A stretch of DNA of 6,432 bases from Gammaproteobacteria bacterium (GTDB lineage Bacteria > Pseudomonadota > Gammaproteobacteria > UBA9214), in contig JAOULY010000122.1 of the NCBI GenBank assembly GCA_029881775.1, positions 1-6,432 on the forward strand, in the 5' to 3' direction. The notes beneath the pieces were generated by a model. That model was not told where the DNA came from. It did no database searches and saw nothing but the letters and a program-made list of their open reading frames with translations. The position numbers and the translations under genes were made by a program. Shown piece after piece: positions 1 through 5,917 of the stretch (positions are counted from its first letter, which is position 1; each line of letters opens with the position of its first letter).

Positions 1-324
1 CCGGTTGATGCCGGGTTCCATACCACACAGCCAGAGAATTCGTGTCAGCATCCAGTCCCGTTCCGGCTCGGCGGCCTTCAGCGCCGGCGTGTAAAGCTCG
101 CCAGTCGGGCGACGGCCAACAAAGACCGTGCCGGGCGGGCAGCCGTCGCCGATACGTGCGCGCACACGGTGCCAGCCACGCGGCGTGCACTCGCTGTGCA
201 TGACTTCACCGGGCCCGTTGGCAGCCGTTGCGATCAATGTATCCATCACGGGCTTCCCGTCATCCAGCAACTGCAATCGCTGTTGCTCAATACTGACCTG
301 AATTAACAGTTTCCCGGTGTGCAT
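1..324 (-). CDS. L,D-transpeptidase (YkuD family), N-terminal part, cut by window edge
   Basis: Reading from ATG at 324 to the window edge gives 108 codons without a stop; the C-terminal part is missing. The visible part matches the start of YkuD-type L,D-transpeptidases of the ErfK/YbiS group: a first strand pair (residues 5-35), ATAANGPGE (32-40), TPRGWHRV (47-54), VFVGRRPTGE (67-76) and DWMLTRILWLCGMEPGINR (90-108). Exported members make 3-3 or lipoprotein crosslinks in peptidoglycan. The catalytic His and Ser-x-Gly-Cys motif would lie beyond the edge and cannot be checked. No signal peptide is present, and a longer start cannot supply one because an in-frame TAG (the stop of the upstream SBP gene) lies 16 codons before the ATG with only one TTG between. 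There is no Shine-Dalgarno sequence; a TATAAT box sits 6 bases upstream. Family call is confident; export and activity are unknown. Confidence 0.85.
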   Translation of the reverse strand, partial: MHTGKLLIQVSIEQQRLQLLDDGKPVMDTLIATAANGPGEVMHSECTPRGWHRVRARIGDGCPPGTVFVGRRPTGELYTPALKAAEPERDWMLTRILWLCGMEPGINR

Positions 325-330
325 CGTCAA

Positions 331-336
331 ATTATA
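331..336 (-). promoter_or_regulatory. -10 box TATAAT for the L,D-transpeptidase gene
   Basis: On the minus strand a perfect TATAAT is followed by six bases (ttgacg) and then the ATG at 324. By the usual sigma-70 geometry transcription would begin at or beside the A of the ATG, which predicts a leaderless mRNA. No good -35 hexamer is found 16-18 bases upstream, and the TG directly abutting the box is not in the extended -10 position. The lack of any Shine-Dalgarno sequence fits the leaderless reading. The box sits in the 48-bp gap after the SBP gene, so the gene could be expressed apart from the sdh operon. Confidence 0.5.
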
Positions 337-372
337 CAGGGGATGGCGGCCGATGCAGCGAGTTGAGCATAA

Positions 373-1899
373 CTATCGGCTGGTACGAGTGACATCGAGC
401 AAGGCATCATAATTGCCATCCGCTGATAAACGGTAGCCGTGAAGGGTGTTGCGCGCGGCCATTACGTGGTCCTCGTACCACAGTGGTACATAGGGCAACT
501 GCTGCAATAACCTTGACTGCAGCTCACGCCATGATTCCGCCTGTATTTCCAGGGTTGCGCCCTGCTCTGACAGCTCTATCAGCCGGTCAGCCCGGGCATC
601 CGTGAAGCGGCCCCGGTTTGCGCCGGCAGGCGGCAACGATTCACTGTGAAAGGCGTAGCGAAATATATCCGGGGTCTTGATACCGACCCACATGAGACTG
701 TAGAGCTGGAACCGGCCGGCCTTGATGTCGCCGAAAAAAGTGCCCCAGTCGTAACTCTCAAGCGTCATCCTGATACCGACTTCAGCCAACTGCTGTTGCA
801 TTATAGTGGCGATGCGGAGCCTGACCGGGTCGGTCGATGTTTTGTAATTCAACTGCAGTGGTTTTTCCACGCCAAAGCCGGCCTGATGCAACAATTCGCG
901 CGACATCGCCGGGTTGTAGTCCAGTGGCACGAGCGCGGGATGACCCGCCCAGTGCTCAGGGGGCAGCAAGGCAGACGCCGGGCGCGCCGCGCCGCCAAGG
1001 ACATAATCGATAATCGCCTGCCGGTCGATGGCATGCGCAATCGCCCGCCGGACGGCAGGATTACCGGTATGTGTATCCTGCAAATTAAATCCCAGGTAAG
1101 CAAAATTACTGCCGGTGCCAAACTCCACGGAAATACCGTCCTGCTCGCCGAGGTAGCCGAGCAACTCGGAGGGCAGGTCATTCTGCAGTAAATCCAGTTC
1201 GCCGCGCAGCAGCTTCAGTACGCGTACCGTCGGGTCGCCGACACGCGCAAATTCAAATAACTGACCGTCCCTGTCACGCACCAGCTGCACACGCCCCGGC
1301 GCAGGCCGGCCGGCAAAACGGAACGGGCCGCTCCCCAGCGGCGTATCGTGAAAAGGCACCCCGTTTTCGATGCCCGTTGCCGGCAGTATGCCGATCACGG
1401 CATAACCCGGAAACAACAGATCCGGTTGCCGCAGGAAAAAATCCAGTGTGTCGCTATCCAGTACCTCGATGCGCTCTATCCGCTGCAGTGTGCCGGCATG
1501 CGGTGATGCACTGCCCGGCTCAAGTATGGAGCGGTAGGTTGCCGCAACATCATGTGCTGTGAGCGGACTGCCGTCATGAAAATCAGGCCGCGGTCGCCTC
1601 AGGTGAAAACGGTAGTGTGCCGGCGCCAGCCGCTCCCAGCTGGCCAGTGACGGGACCGGGCGAACATTCTCATCAAAATCAACCAGCCGCTGGTAGATCA
1701 GACGATTGATACGCGCGGACGTGGCATCCGTGGCAAAACGGGGATCAAGATTGCCGGGGGTACTTGCCAGGCCGAAGCGGATGGTATCGTCGGCCGGGCG
1801 GGCACAACCGTCCAGCGCCAGTACGGCCAACACGGCCAGCATTCGGCACAAACCCGGCAACCGGGTGATAACAACCGCCGCTAGCGTGTCCGGGCACAC
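373..1899 (-). CDS. ABC transporter substrate-binding protein, family 5 (peptide/nickel type), probable lipoprotein
   Basis: From GTG at 1899 this is 508 residues. An N-terminal hydrophobic run (21-29) ends in LDGC with Cys32, a probable lipobox, although Asp at -2 is unusual. The mature part is a full-length SBP_bac_5 protein: NLDPRF (50-55), FHDGSPLTAHDVAATYRSI (107-125), LGSGPFRF (188-195), YLGFNLQD (268-275) and RRAIAHAIDR (284-293). Family members bind oligopeptides, murein peptides, heme, nickel or sugars outside the inner membrane and deliver them to a permease; the ligand here cannot be told from sequence. No permease or ATPase gene is in the window, so it is an orphan locally. The GTG lies 19 bases inside the end of ygfX, implying cotranscription with sdh genes. 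TTG codons at 1860 or 1851 would give a shorter, more classical lipoprotein signal (18 or 15 residues before Cys). No start has a clear ribosome binding site, so the start is uncertain; the family is not. Confidence 0.9.
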   Translation of the reverse strand: MCPDTLAAVVITRLPGLCRMLAVLAVLALDGCARPADDTIRFGLASTPGNLDPRFATDATSARINRLIYQRLVDFDENVRPVPSLASWERLAPAHYRFHLRRPRPDFHDGSPLTAHDVAATYRSILEPGSASPHAGTLQRIERIEVLDSDTLDFFLRQPDLLFPGYAVIGILPATGIENGVPFHDTPLGSGPFRFAGRPAPGRVQLVRDRDGQLFEFARVGDPTVRVLKLLRGELDLLQNDLPSELLGYLGEQDGISVEFGTGSNFAYLGFNLQDTHTGNPAVRRAIAHAIDRQAIIDYVLGGAARPASALLPPEHWAGHPALVPLDYNPAMSRELLHQAGFGVEKPLQLNYKTSTDPVRLRIATIMQQQLAEVGIRMTLESYDWGTFFGDIKAGRFQLYSLMWVGIKTPDIFRYAFHSESLPPAGANRGRFTDARADRLIELSEQGATLEIQAESWRELQSRLLQQLPYVPLWYEDHVMAARNTLHGYRLSADGNYDALLDVTRTSR

Positions 1900-2348
1900 A
1901 TTTGCCTGGCCGCGTTATGGTGATCGAGTTCTGTGTTCAGGCGAACCCGCAAGCGCCGGAAAGTCGATGCAGGCAGCATATCCGGCAGTATAAACAGGCT
2001 GCGCCGCCGCCCGGCCTGCCGATAGTAGAGTATGACCAGCCACGGCATGATGAAGGCCTGGTTAATCAAGGTGCAGGGAATATCGATACCATCCCCGTAC
2101 ACGACGCTGCAATCTTCACCTGCGTACCAGGTAAACGACTGAATGGCATCCCGGCAGGTGCGCCGGACATGGCGCGACCAGCCCAGGCAGAACAGCCCGA
2201 CAGACATTATGAAAAACATAATCCGCAGGCCCGTCGGTAACACCAGGAATGGCAGTAGCATCAGTCCCGCCCCATGCACCAGCAGCAACCATGCAGCCGC
2301 CTGACGCGAAGTGCGGGGCTCAATCCGCAGCGGTGTCGCGTATGTCAT
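1881..2348 (-). CDS. ygfX: YgfX (CptA) family small membrane protein
   Basis: From ATG at 2348 the product is 155 residues, somewhat longer than the roughly 135 of E. coli YgfX. It begins with a PLRIEPRTSR segment (6-15) typical of the family, followed by two probable membrane helices (about 17-37 and 41-57) and a soluble C-terminal domain with PWLVILYY (102-109), LPD (121-123) and RRLRVRLN (131-138), the usual YgfX ending. It follows sdhE directly, overlapping it by 29 bases, as in many gammaproteobacteria. In E. coli, YgfX was reported as a toxin acting on FtsZ and MreB with SdhE (CptB) as partner, but SdhE was later shown to be a flavinylation factor, so the toxin-antitoxin role is doubtful here. 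GTG at 2369 or ATG at 2366 would add six or seven residues; the 2348 start was chosen because family proteins begin close to the PLR(I/L)EP segment. No clear ribosome binding site; coupling to sdhE is likely. Confidence 0.88.
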   Translation of the reverse strand: MTYATPLRIEPRTSRQAAAWLLLVHGAGLMLLPFLVLPTGLRIMFFIMSVGLFCLGWSRHVRRTCRDAIQSFTWYAGEDCSVVYGDGIDIPCTLINQAFIMPWLVILYYRQAGRRRSLFILPDMLPASTFRRLRVRLNTELDHHNAARQMCARTR

Positions 2349-2586
2349 TGACGAGTCTGGCCACATCACTGTCCGCCGGCTGCATACGCCCCATCAGCAA
2401 CTCGAGTAACACGGCGTCGGGATAATCCAGCAGGCGATTGAATACCTGCCGGTCAGCCTCGATCAGATCGTTAAAGCGATTACGCAGAAAAATACCGAGC
2501 AGCTCATCAAGCTCACGCATCCCGCGACGACATTGCCAGGCGATACGGTTGACGACCAACGACTCATGGTTTTCATGTGTGATCAT
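2320..2586 (-). CDS. sdhE: SdhE, FAD assembly factor for succinate dehydrogenase
   Basis: The 88 residues are the same length as E. coli SdhE (YgfY/CptB). The hallmark RGxxE motif is present as R21-G22-M23-R24-E25, followed by LDELLGIF and the family's short helical bundle with DRQVFNRLLDYPDAVLLELL (about 45-64). This cytoplasmic protein promotes covalent attachment of FAD to the active-site His of SdhA; the RGxxE patch is the part that contacts the flavoprotein. The ATG overlaps the sdhB stop in an ATGA (2583-2586), so translation is probably coupled and production matched to the complex II subunits. No Shine-Dalgarno sequence precedes it. Placement right behind sdhB, with the SdhA substrate in the same operon, strongly supports the role. 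The C-terminus overlaps ygfX. Confidence 0.96.
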   Translation of the reverse strand: MITHENHESLVVNRIAWQCRRGMRELDELLGIFLRNRFNDLIEADRQVFNRLLDYPDAVLLELLMGRMQPADSDVARLVNDIRDTAAD

Positions 2587-3284
2587 ATCGAGCGCTTGAC
2601 CATGACTTCCTTGATACGCCCGATCGCACGGGTTGGATTAAGCCCCTTGGGACACACCTCAACGCAGTTCATGATGGTGTGACAGCGGAACAGCTTGAAT
2701 GGGCCATCAAGGTTTGCCAGGCGTTCATCCGTGGCCTGGTCACGGCTGTCGGCAAGAAATCGCCAGGATTGCAGCAGCGCCGCCGGGCCGAGGAATTTAT
2801 CGGGATTCCACCAGAACGACGGGCAGGATGTCGAACAACAACCGCACAGGATGCATTCATACAGGCCATCCAGTTTCTCGCGATCGGCCGGCGTTTGCAG
2901 TCGTTCGACCTCAGGCACCGGGTCTTTGTTAATGAGGTACGGATCGACGGCACGGTACTGGCGATAAAACTGTTGCATGTCGACAATCAGGTCACGGATT
3001 ACCGGCAAACCCGGCATGGGCCGAATATCTATCGGCGTTTTTAATGATTTGAGCGGCGTGACACAAGCCAGCAGGTTACGCCCGTTGACATGCATACCGT
3101 CCGAGCCACACACGCCCTCACCGCAGGACCGGCGGAAGCCCAGCGTTTCGTCCCGAGCTTTCAGCAGCAACAGGGCATCCAGCAGCATCATCTCCGGGTC
3201 GAGTACGTCGTCATCCAGGTTGAAGTCCTGCATGTAGGGCGACGTATCTGTTTCCGGGTTAAATCGATAGATACTGAATTTCAT
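2583..3284 (-). CDS. sdhB: Succinate dehydrogenase iron-sulfur subunit SdhB
   Basis: This 233-residue protein (E. coli 238) carries electrons from the FAD of SdhA through three Fe-S clusters to quinone. The N-terminal ferredoxin domain binds [2Fe-2S] through C54, C59, D62 and C74; Asp in place of the third Cys matches E. coli. The C-terminal domain has C144, C147 and C150 with C211 for [4Fe-4S], and C154, C201 and C207 for [3Fe-4S]. Quinone-site residues are kept: P155, W158 and W159 in CPSFWW, H202 and I204. The membrane-facing protein sits on SdhC and SdhD. Start: ATG 14 bases after the sdhA stop, with AAGG nine bases upstream, the best ribosome binding site seen in this operon. The stop overlaps sdhE by four bases. 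All ligands are present, so the subunit looks functional. Confidence 0.98.
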   Translation of the reverse strand: MKFSIYRFNPETDTSPYMQDFNLDDDVLDPEMMLLDALLLLKARDETLGFRRSCGEGVCGSDGMHVNGRNLLACVTPLKSLKTPIDIRPMPGLPVIRDLIVDMQQFYRQYRAVDPYLINKDPVPEVERLQTPADREKLDGLYECILCGCCSTSCPSFWWNPDKFLGPAALLQSWRFLADSRDQATDERLANLDGPFKLFRCHTIMNCVEVCPKGLNPTRAIGRIKEVMVKRSI

Positions 3285-3298
3285 AGACGACGACCTTA

Positions 3299-5062
3299 TC
3301 AGTAAGTACGCGGCTTCGGCGGGAAGGAATCGACCGTCAGCGGTTTCGTCCTCACCGGTTTGTAGTCGATCGAATTATCCTGCTTGTGATACAGGCTGTG
3401 CCGCAACCAGTTGACGTCATCCCGTTCCGGGTAATCGACACGGGAATGCGCGCCACGGCTTTCATGACGTTTCCAGGCGGACATGATGGTGGCGATCGCC
3501 ACGTCCATCAGGTTCTCCAGTTCCAGTGCCTCGATGCGCGCCGTATTGAAAACCCGGCTATGGTCCCGCAGCCGCACATCGGGCATGCGCGCCGCCAGCG
3601 CCTGCACCCTGTCCACGCCTTCCTTTAATACGTCCTCGGTGCGGAAAACGCCACAGTGTTCTTCCATGGTGCGCGTCAGCTCGCTGCGCATGGCATCGAC
3701 AGATTCTCCGTCGCCCTGCTTGTCCCAGCGCGCCAGCCGTTCGAGCACCGGTTCGACTACTTCATCACGCATGGGACGGTGATACTTGTTCTCGTTCAGG
3801 AAGTCGATGATCTGGTTGCCCGCCGCCCGTCCGAACACAATGATATCGAGCAGCGAGTTGCCACCCAGCCGGTTACCGCCGTGGACCGAGACGCAGGCAC
3901 ACTCACCGGCCGCATACAGTCCGGGGATCGCCTCCTCCGGCCCGTGATCTATGGGGGCCACGACTTCGCCGAAGCGGTTGGTCGGAATGCCACCCATGGT
4001 GTAGTGCGCCGTCGGAAACACCGGCACCGGTGTGTCACACATATCGACACCGGCAAATGTCAGCGCCATGTCGCGAATGGCGGGCAGGCGTTTCTTGATC
4101 ATGTCTGGATCCAGGTGAGTCAGCGTCAGCAACACGTGGTCCTTGCCGGGCCCGCAACCACGGCCCTCACGCACCTCTGTGACAATGGCGCGGCTGACCA
4201 CGTCGCGGCTGGCCAGGTCCTTTGCATGCGGCGCGTAACGCTCCATGAAACGCTCACCCTCACTGTTGACCAGGTAGCCGCCTTCACCGCGCGCACCCTC
4301 GCTGAGCAACATACCCTTGCCGGCGATGCCGGTCGGGTGAAACTGGAAGAATTCCATATCCTGCAGCGGCACACCGGCACGCAGGGACATGGCCATACCA
4401 TCACCGGTATTGATCAGTGCATTGGTATTGGTGCGGAAGATCTGTCCGGCACCGCCGGTTGCAATTAGCGTCGTTTTGGCCTCGATAACCAGCAACTCGC
4501 CGGTGGCAATATCAAGCACCAGCGCACCCAGCGCCTGGCCATCGGCATCATTTAACAGGTCAACCGCAAAATATTCATCGAAGAAGTGGGTACGCGCGCG
4601 GATATTCTGCTGGTAAAGCGAGTGCAGTATTGCATGACCGGTACGATCGGCTGCCGCACAGGTGCGGGCCGCCTGCTCGCCACCGAAGTTCATACTCTGG
4701 CCGCCAAACTGGCGCTGGTAGATGCGACCGTCATCCTGCCGGGAGAAGGGTACGCCGTAATGCTCCAGCTCGTAGACCGCCTTCGGTGCAGCACGGCACA
4801 TGTACTCGATGGCATCCTGGTCACCCAGGTAGTCACTGCCCTTGACGGTATCGAACATGTGCCAGTGCCAGTTGTCGGGCCTGACATTGGCCAGCGCGGC
4901 ATTCACACCACCCTGCGCCGCCACCGTGTGGGAGCGCGTCGGAAACACCTTGGAAACCACGGCCACATGCGCATCGGCCTGCGATAACTGTAATGCCGCA
5001 CGCAGGCCGCCACCACCGGCGCCGATAATCAGGGTATCAAACTGACGATGAGCAATATTCAT
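3299..5062 (-). CDS. sdhA: Succinate dehydrogenase flavoprotein subunit SdhA
   Basis: At 587 residues (E. coli 588) this is the complete catalytic subunit, oxidising succinate to fumarate at the cytoplasmic face. The FAD-binding GAGGGG is at 14-19. H45 in RSHTVAAQGG is the residue to which FAD is covalently joined. Active-site residues are H242 (FHPTG), R286 (SRDVVSR), H353 (AHYTMGG) and R398 (GGNRLGGNS), equivalent to E. coli H242, R286, H354 and R399. The C-terminus ends in the usual PPKPRTY. Ser254 stands where the E. coli and mitochondrial enzymes have Thr next to the SEGARGEGG loop, a conservative change. The ATG overlaps the sdhD stop as ATGA (5059-5062), with no Shine-Dalgarno, so translational coupling is likely. 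The partner needed for FAD attachment, SdhE, is two genes downstream. Fumarate reductase is unlikely given the SdhC/SdhD-type anchors and E. coli-type SdhB. Confidence 0.98.
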   Translation of the reverse strand: MNIAHRQFDTLIIGAGGGGLRAALQLSQADAHVAVVSKVFPTRSHTVAAQGGVNAALANVRPDNWHWHMFDTVKGSDYLGDQDAIEYMCRAAPKAVYELEHYGVPFSRQDDGRIYQRQFGGQSMNFGGEQAARTCAAADRTGHAILHSLYQQNIRARTHFFDEYFAVDLLNDADGQALGALVLDIATGELLVIEAKTTLIATGGAGQIFRTNTNALINTGDGMAMSLRAGVPLQDMEFFQFHPTGIAGKGMLLSEGARGEGGYLVNSEGERFMERYAPHAKDLASRDVVSRAIVTEVREGRGCGPGKDHVLLTLTHLDPDMIKKRLPAIRDMALTFAGVDMCDTPVPVFPTAHYTMGGIPTNRFGEVVAPIDHGPEEAIPGLYAAGECACVSVHGGNRLGGNSLLDIIVFGRAAGNQIIDFLNENKYHRPMRDEVVEPVLERLARWDKQGDGESVDAMRSELTRTMEEHCGVFRTEDVLKEGVDRVQALAARMPDVRLRDHSRVFNTARIEALELENLMDVAIATIMSAWKRHESRGAHSRVDYPERDDVNWLRHSLYHKQDNSIDYKPVRTKPLTVDSFPPKPRTY

Positions 5063-5403
5063 GTGGCACGACCGGCAAGGATCAACACCTGCATTGACCA
5101 GAAACCGCTGCCGATCAGTATAAAGGCGATGGTAATCATCACCGCGAGACGCAGGCCCAGGGGGTGGATATAGTCGAGAACAATATCACGCAGCCCTACC
5201 CAGAGATGTACCAGCAGGGCAAGAATAAATCCCGCGAAGGCCGTCCCCACCAGTGGCCGGGCAATCCATTCATGCCATGCGCTGTATTCCGTGAACGGGT
5301 ACAGGTAAAACTGCACAAGCAGATAGACGAAAAACAGCGCCAGATAGACTGCACTGATACGTTGCCACAACCAGGCCTTCAAGCCGACTGTATGACCGCT
5401 CAC
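5059..5403 (-). CDS. sdhD: Succinate dehydrogenase membrane anchor subunit SdhD
   Basis: From GTG at 5403 the protein has 114 residues (E. coli 115) and three predicted membrane helices (about 16-35, 50-71 and 83-108). WLWQRIS (11-17) opens helix 1. HLWVGLRDIVLDY (66-78) carries the heme b axial ligand H66 and the Asp77-Tyr78 pair that matches the quinone-site D82-Y83 of E. coli SdhD. With SdhC it anchors SdhAB and forms the heme and ubiquinone sites. Start choice: several GTG codons are in frame (5415, 5412, 5403) and there is no ATG. GTG at 5403 gives a four-base GTGA overlap with the sdhC stop and the family's usual short N-terminus, so it is preferred; GTG at 5415 would add four residues. 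No Shine-Dalgarno is seen at any of them. The sdhA start overlaps its stop. Confidence 0.93.
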   Translation of the reverse strand: MSGHTVGLKAWLWQRISAVYLALFFVYLLVQFYLYPFTEYSAWHEWIARPLVGTAFAGFILALLVHLWVGLRDIVLDYIHPLGLRLAVMITIAFILIGSGFWSMQVLILAGRAT

Positions 5404-5780
5404 AGCACGCACCACGCATAGACCAATGTAGCAGCCAGTGCCGCGATATTGACCAGCCAGGCCGTAATTCTTGCCTGCGAAAGCTGCACACCCGCTTCCA
5501 GGTCGATAAACAGGAAGCGCACACCGGAAAACAGGTGATGCAACAGGGACCAGGCAATAATAATCGAACCCAGCCGCACCAGTCGCACATCAAACCAGTC
5601 GATTACGGCGGCAAAACCGTCCGGCCCGCGTAGCGAGAGATCCAGCAGGTAGACAAAGAACGGGAGTGCCAGAAAAAGCAGCACACCGGAAACACGGTGT
5701 GCAATCGAGGTCACCGCACCAACCGGAAAGCGAATCCGGAAAAGGTTCAGATAAACTGGCGCAGGTTGTTGTTTGCTCAT
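5400..5780 (-). CDS. sdhC: Succinate dehydrogenase cytochrome b556 subunit SdhC
   Basis: From ATG at 5780 the product has 126 residues (E. coli 129), three predicted membrane helices (about 25-48, 68-92 and 105-126) and the family signature FRIRFPVGAVTSIAHRVSG (14-32). S25 and R29 correspond to the ubiquinone-binding S27 and R31 of E. coli. HHLFSGVRFLFID (81-93) contains the probable heme ligand H82, equivalent to E. coli H84; Phe89 replaces the His that follows Arg in E. coli. It is the first gene of the operon. The frame stays open upstream to 5876, but the extra 32 residues are basic, unlike SdhC, and would cover the predicted promoter, so they are rejected. No Shine-Dalgarno precedes the ATG. 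The start of sdhD overlaps its stop. Confidence 0.96.
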   Translation of the reverse strand: MSKQQPAPVYLNLFRIRFPVGAVTSIAHRVSGVLLFLALPFFVYLLDLSLRGPDGFAAVIDWFDVRLVRLGSIIIAWSLLHHLFSGVRFLFIDLEAGVQLSQARITAWLVNIAALAATLVYAWCVL

Positions 5781-5804
5781 ATAGTGTTTTATGCAGCTGA
5801 CGGA

Positions 5805-5813
5805 TTTATACCA
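5805..5813 (-). promoter_or_regulatory. Extended -10 promoter for the sdh operon
   Basis: On the minus strand TGGTATAAA fits the extended -10 form (TG, one base, then TATAAA, one mismatch from TATAAT). A start near 5798 would leave a leader of about 18 bases before the sdhC ATG. No convincing -35 hexamer lies 16-18 bases upstream; a TTGAGA is present but only 12 bases away. Extended -10 promoters can work without a -35, often with an activator. This is the only good candidate in the intergenic region for the minus-strand operon. Confidence 0.5.
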
Positions 5814-5817
5814 TCGC

Positions 5818-5828
5818 TTGAGTCTCAA
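5818..5828. promoter_or_regulatory. 11-bp palindrome, possible operator at the sdhC promoter
   Basis: TTGAG-T-CTCAA is a perfect inverted repeat of five-base arms around one base. It lies five bases upstream of the extended -10, about -20 to -30 from the predicted sdhC start, where a bound protein would affect RNA polymerase. It does not match the FNR, ArcA, Fur or IscR consensus sequences I know. Such a short palindrome can occur by chance; the function is inferred from position only. Confidence 0.25.
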
Positions 5829-5859
5829 CGCCAGCCGTAATCTCTCCACAGACTTGCTG

Positions 5860-5888
5860 CTGACAGTACACGGCACTTGCCCTAGAAT
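5860..5888 (+). promoter_or_regulatory. Sigma-70-type promoter for ygfZ
   Basis: CTGACA (5860-5865) and TAGAAT (5883-5888) each differ from the consensus hexamers at one position and are separated by exactly 17 bases. Transcription would start near 5895, giving a leader of about 23 bases before the ygfZ ATG at 5918. The spacer contains a small GGCA-CT-TGCC inverted repeat (5872-5881). It points away from the sdhC promoter without overlapping its core elements, so the two could fire independently. Confidence 0.6.
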
Positions 5889-5917
5889 TTACGTCCGAAT
5901 AAGCTGAACTGGACAAC

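Noticed and set aside
325..330. TTGACG resembling a -35 box before the L,D-transpeptidase
   Set aside because: It lies between the TATAAT and the ATG; a -10 17 bases further would fall inside the coding region, so it is probably chance.
325..372. Possible transcription terminator after the SBP gene
   Set aside because: No stable hairpin followed by a T-run is visible on the minus strand in this gap.
646..1191. Plus-strand open frame of 181 codons opposite the SBP gene
   Set aside because: It is antisense to a full-length SBP_bac_5 gene and its product has no family features.
1881..2586. sdhE-ygfX as a CptBA toxin-antitoxin pair
   Set aside because: The SdhE RGxxE motif and its place behind sdhB point to flavinylation; the toxin claim for E. 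coli YgfX is not enough to call a toxin system here.
3656..4468. Plus-strand open frame of 270 codons opposite sdhA
   Set aside because: It lies wholly antisense to a fully conserved sdhA, its product is His- and Val-rich with no recognisable domain, and long antisense frames are common opposite GC-rich genes.
5781..5876. 32-residue N-terminal extension of SdhC
   Set aside because: The added residues are basic and unlike SdhC, and the extension would cover the predicted promoter. ATG at 5780 gives the usual family start.
5872..5881. GGCA-CT-TGCC inverted repeat in the ygfZ promoter spacer
   Set aside because: Four-base arms are too short to call an operator without conservation data.
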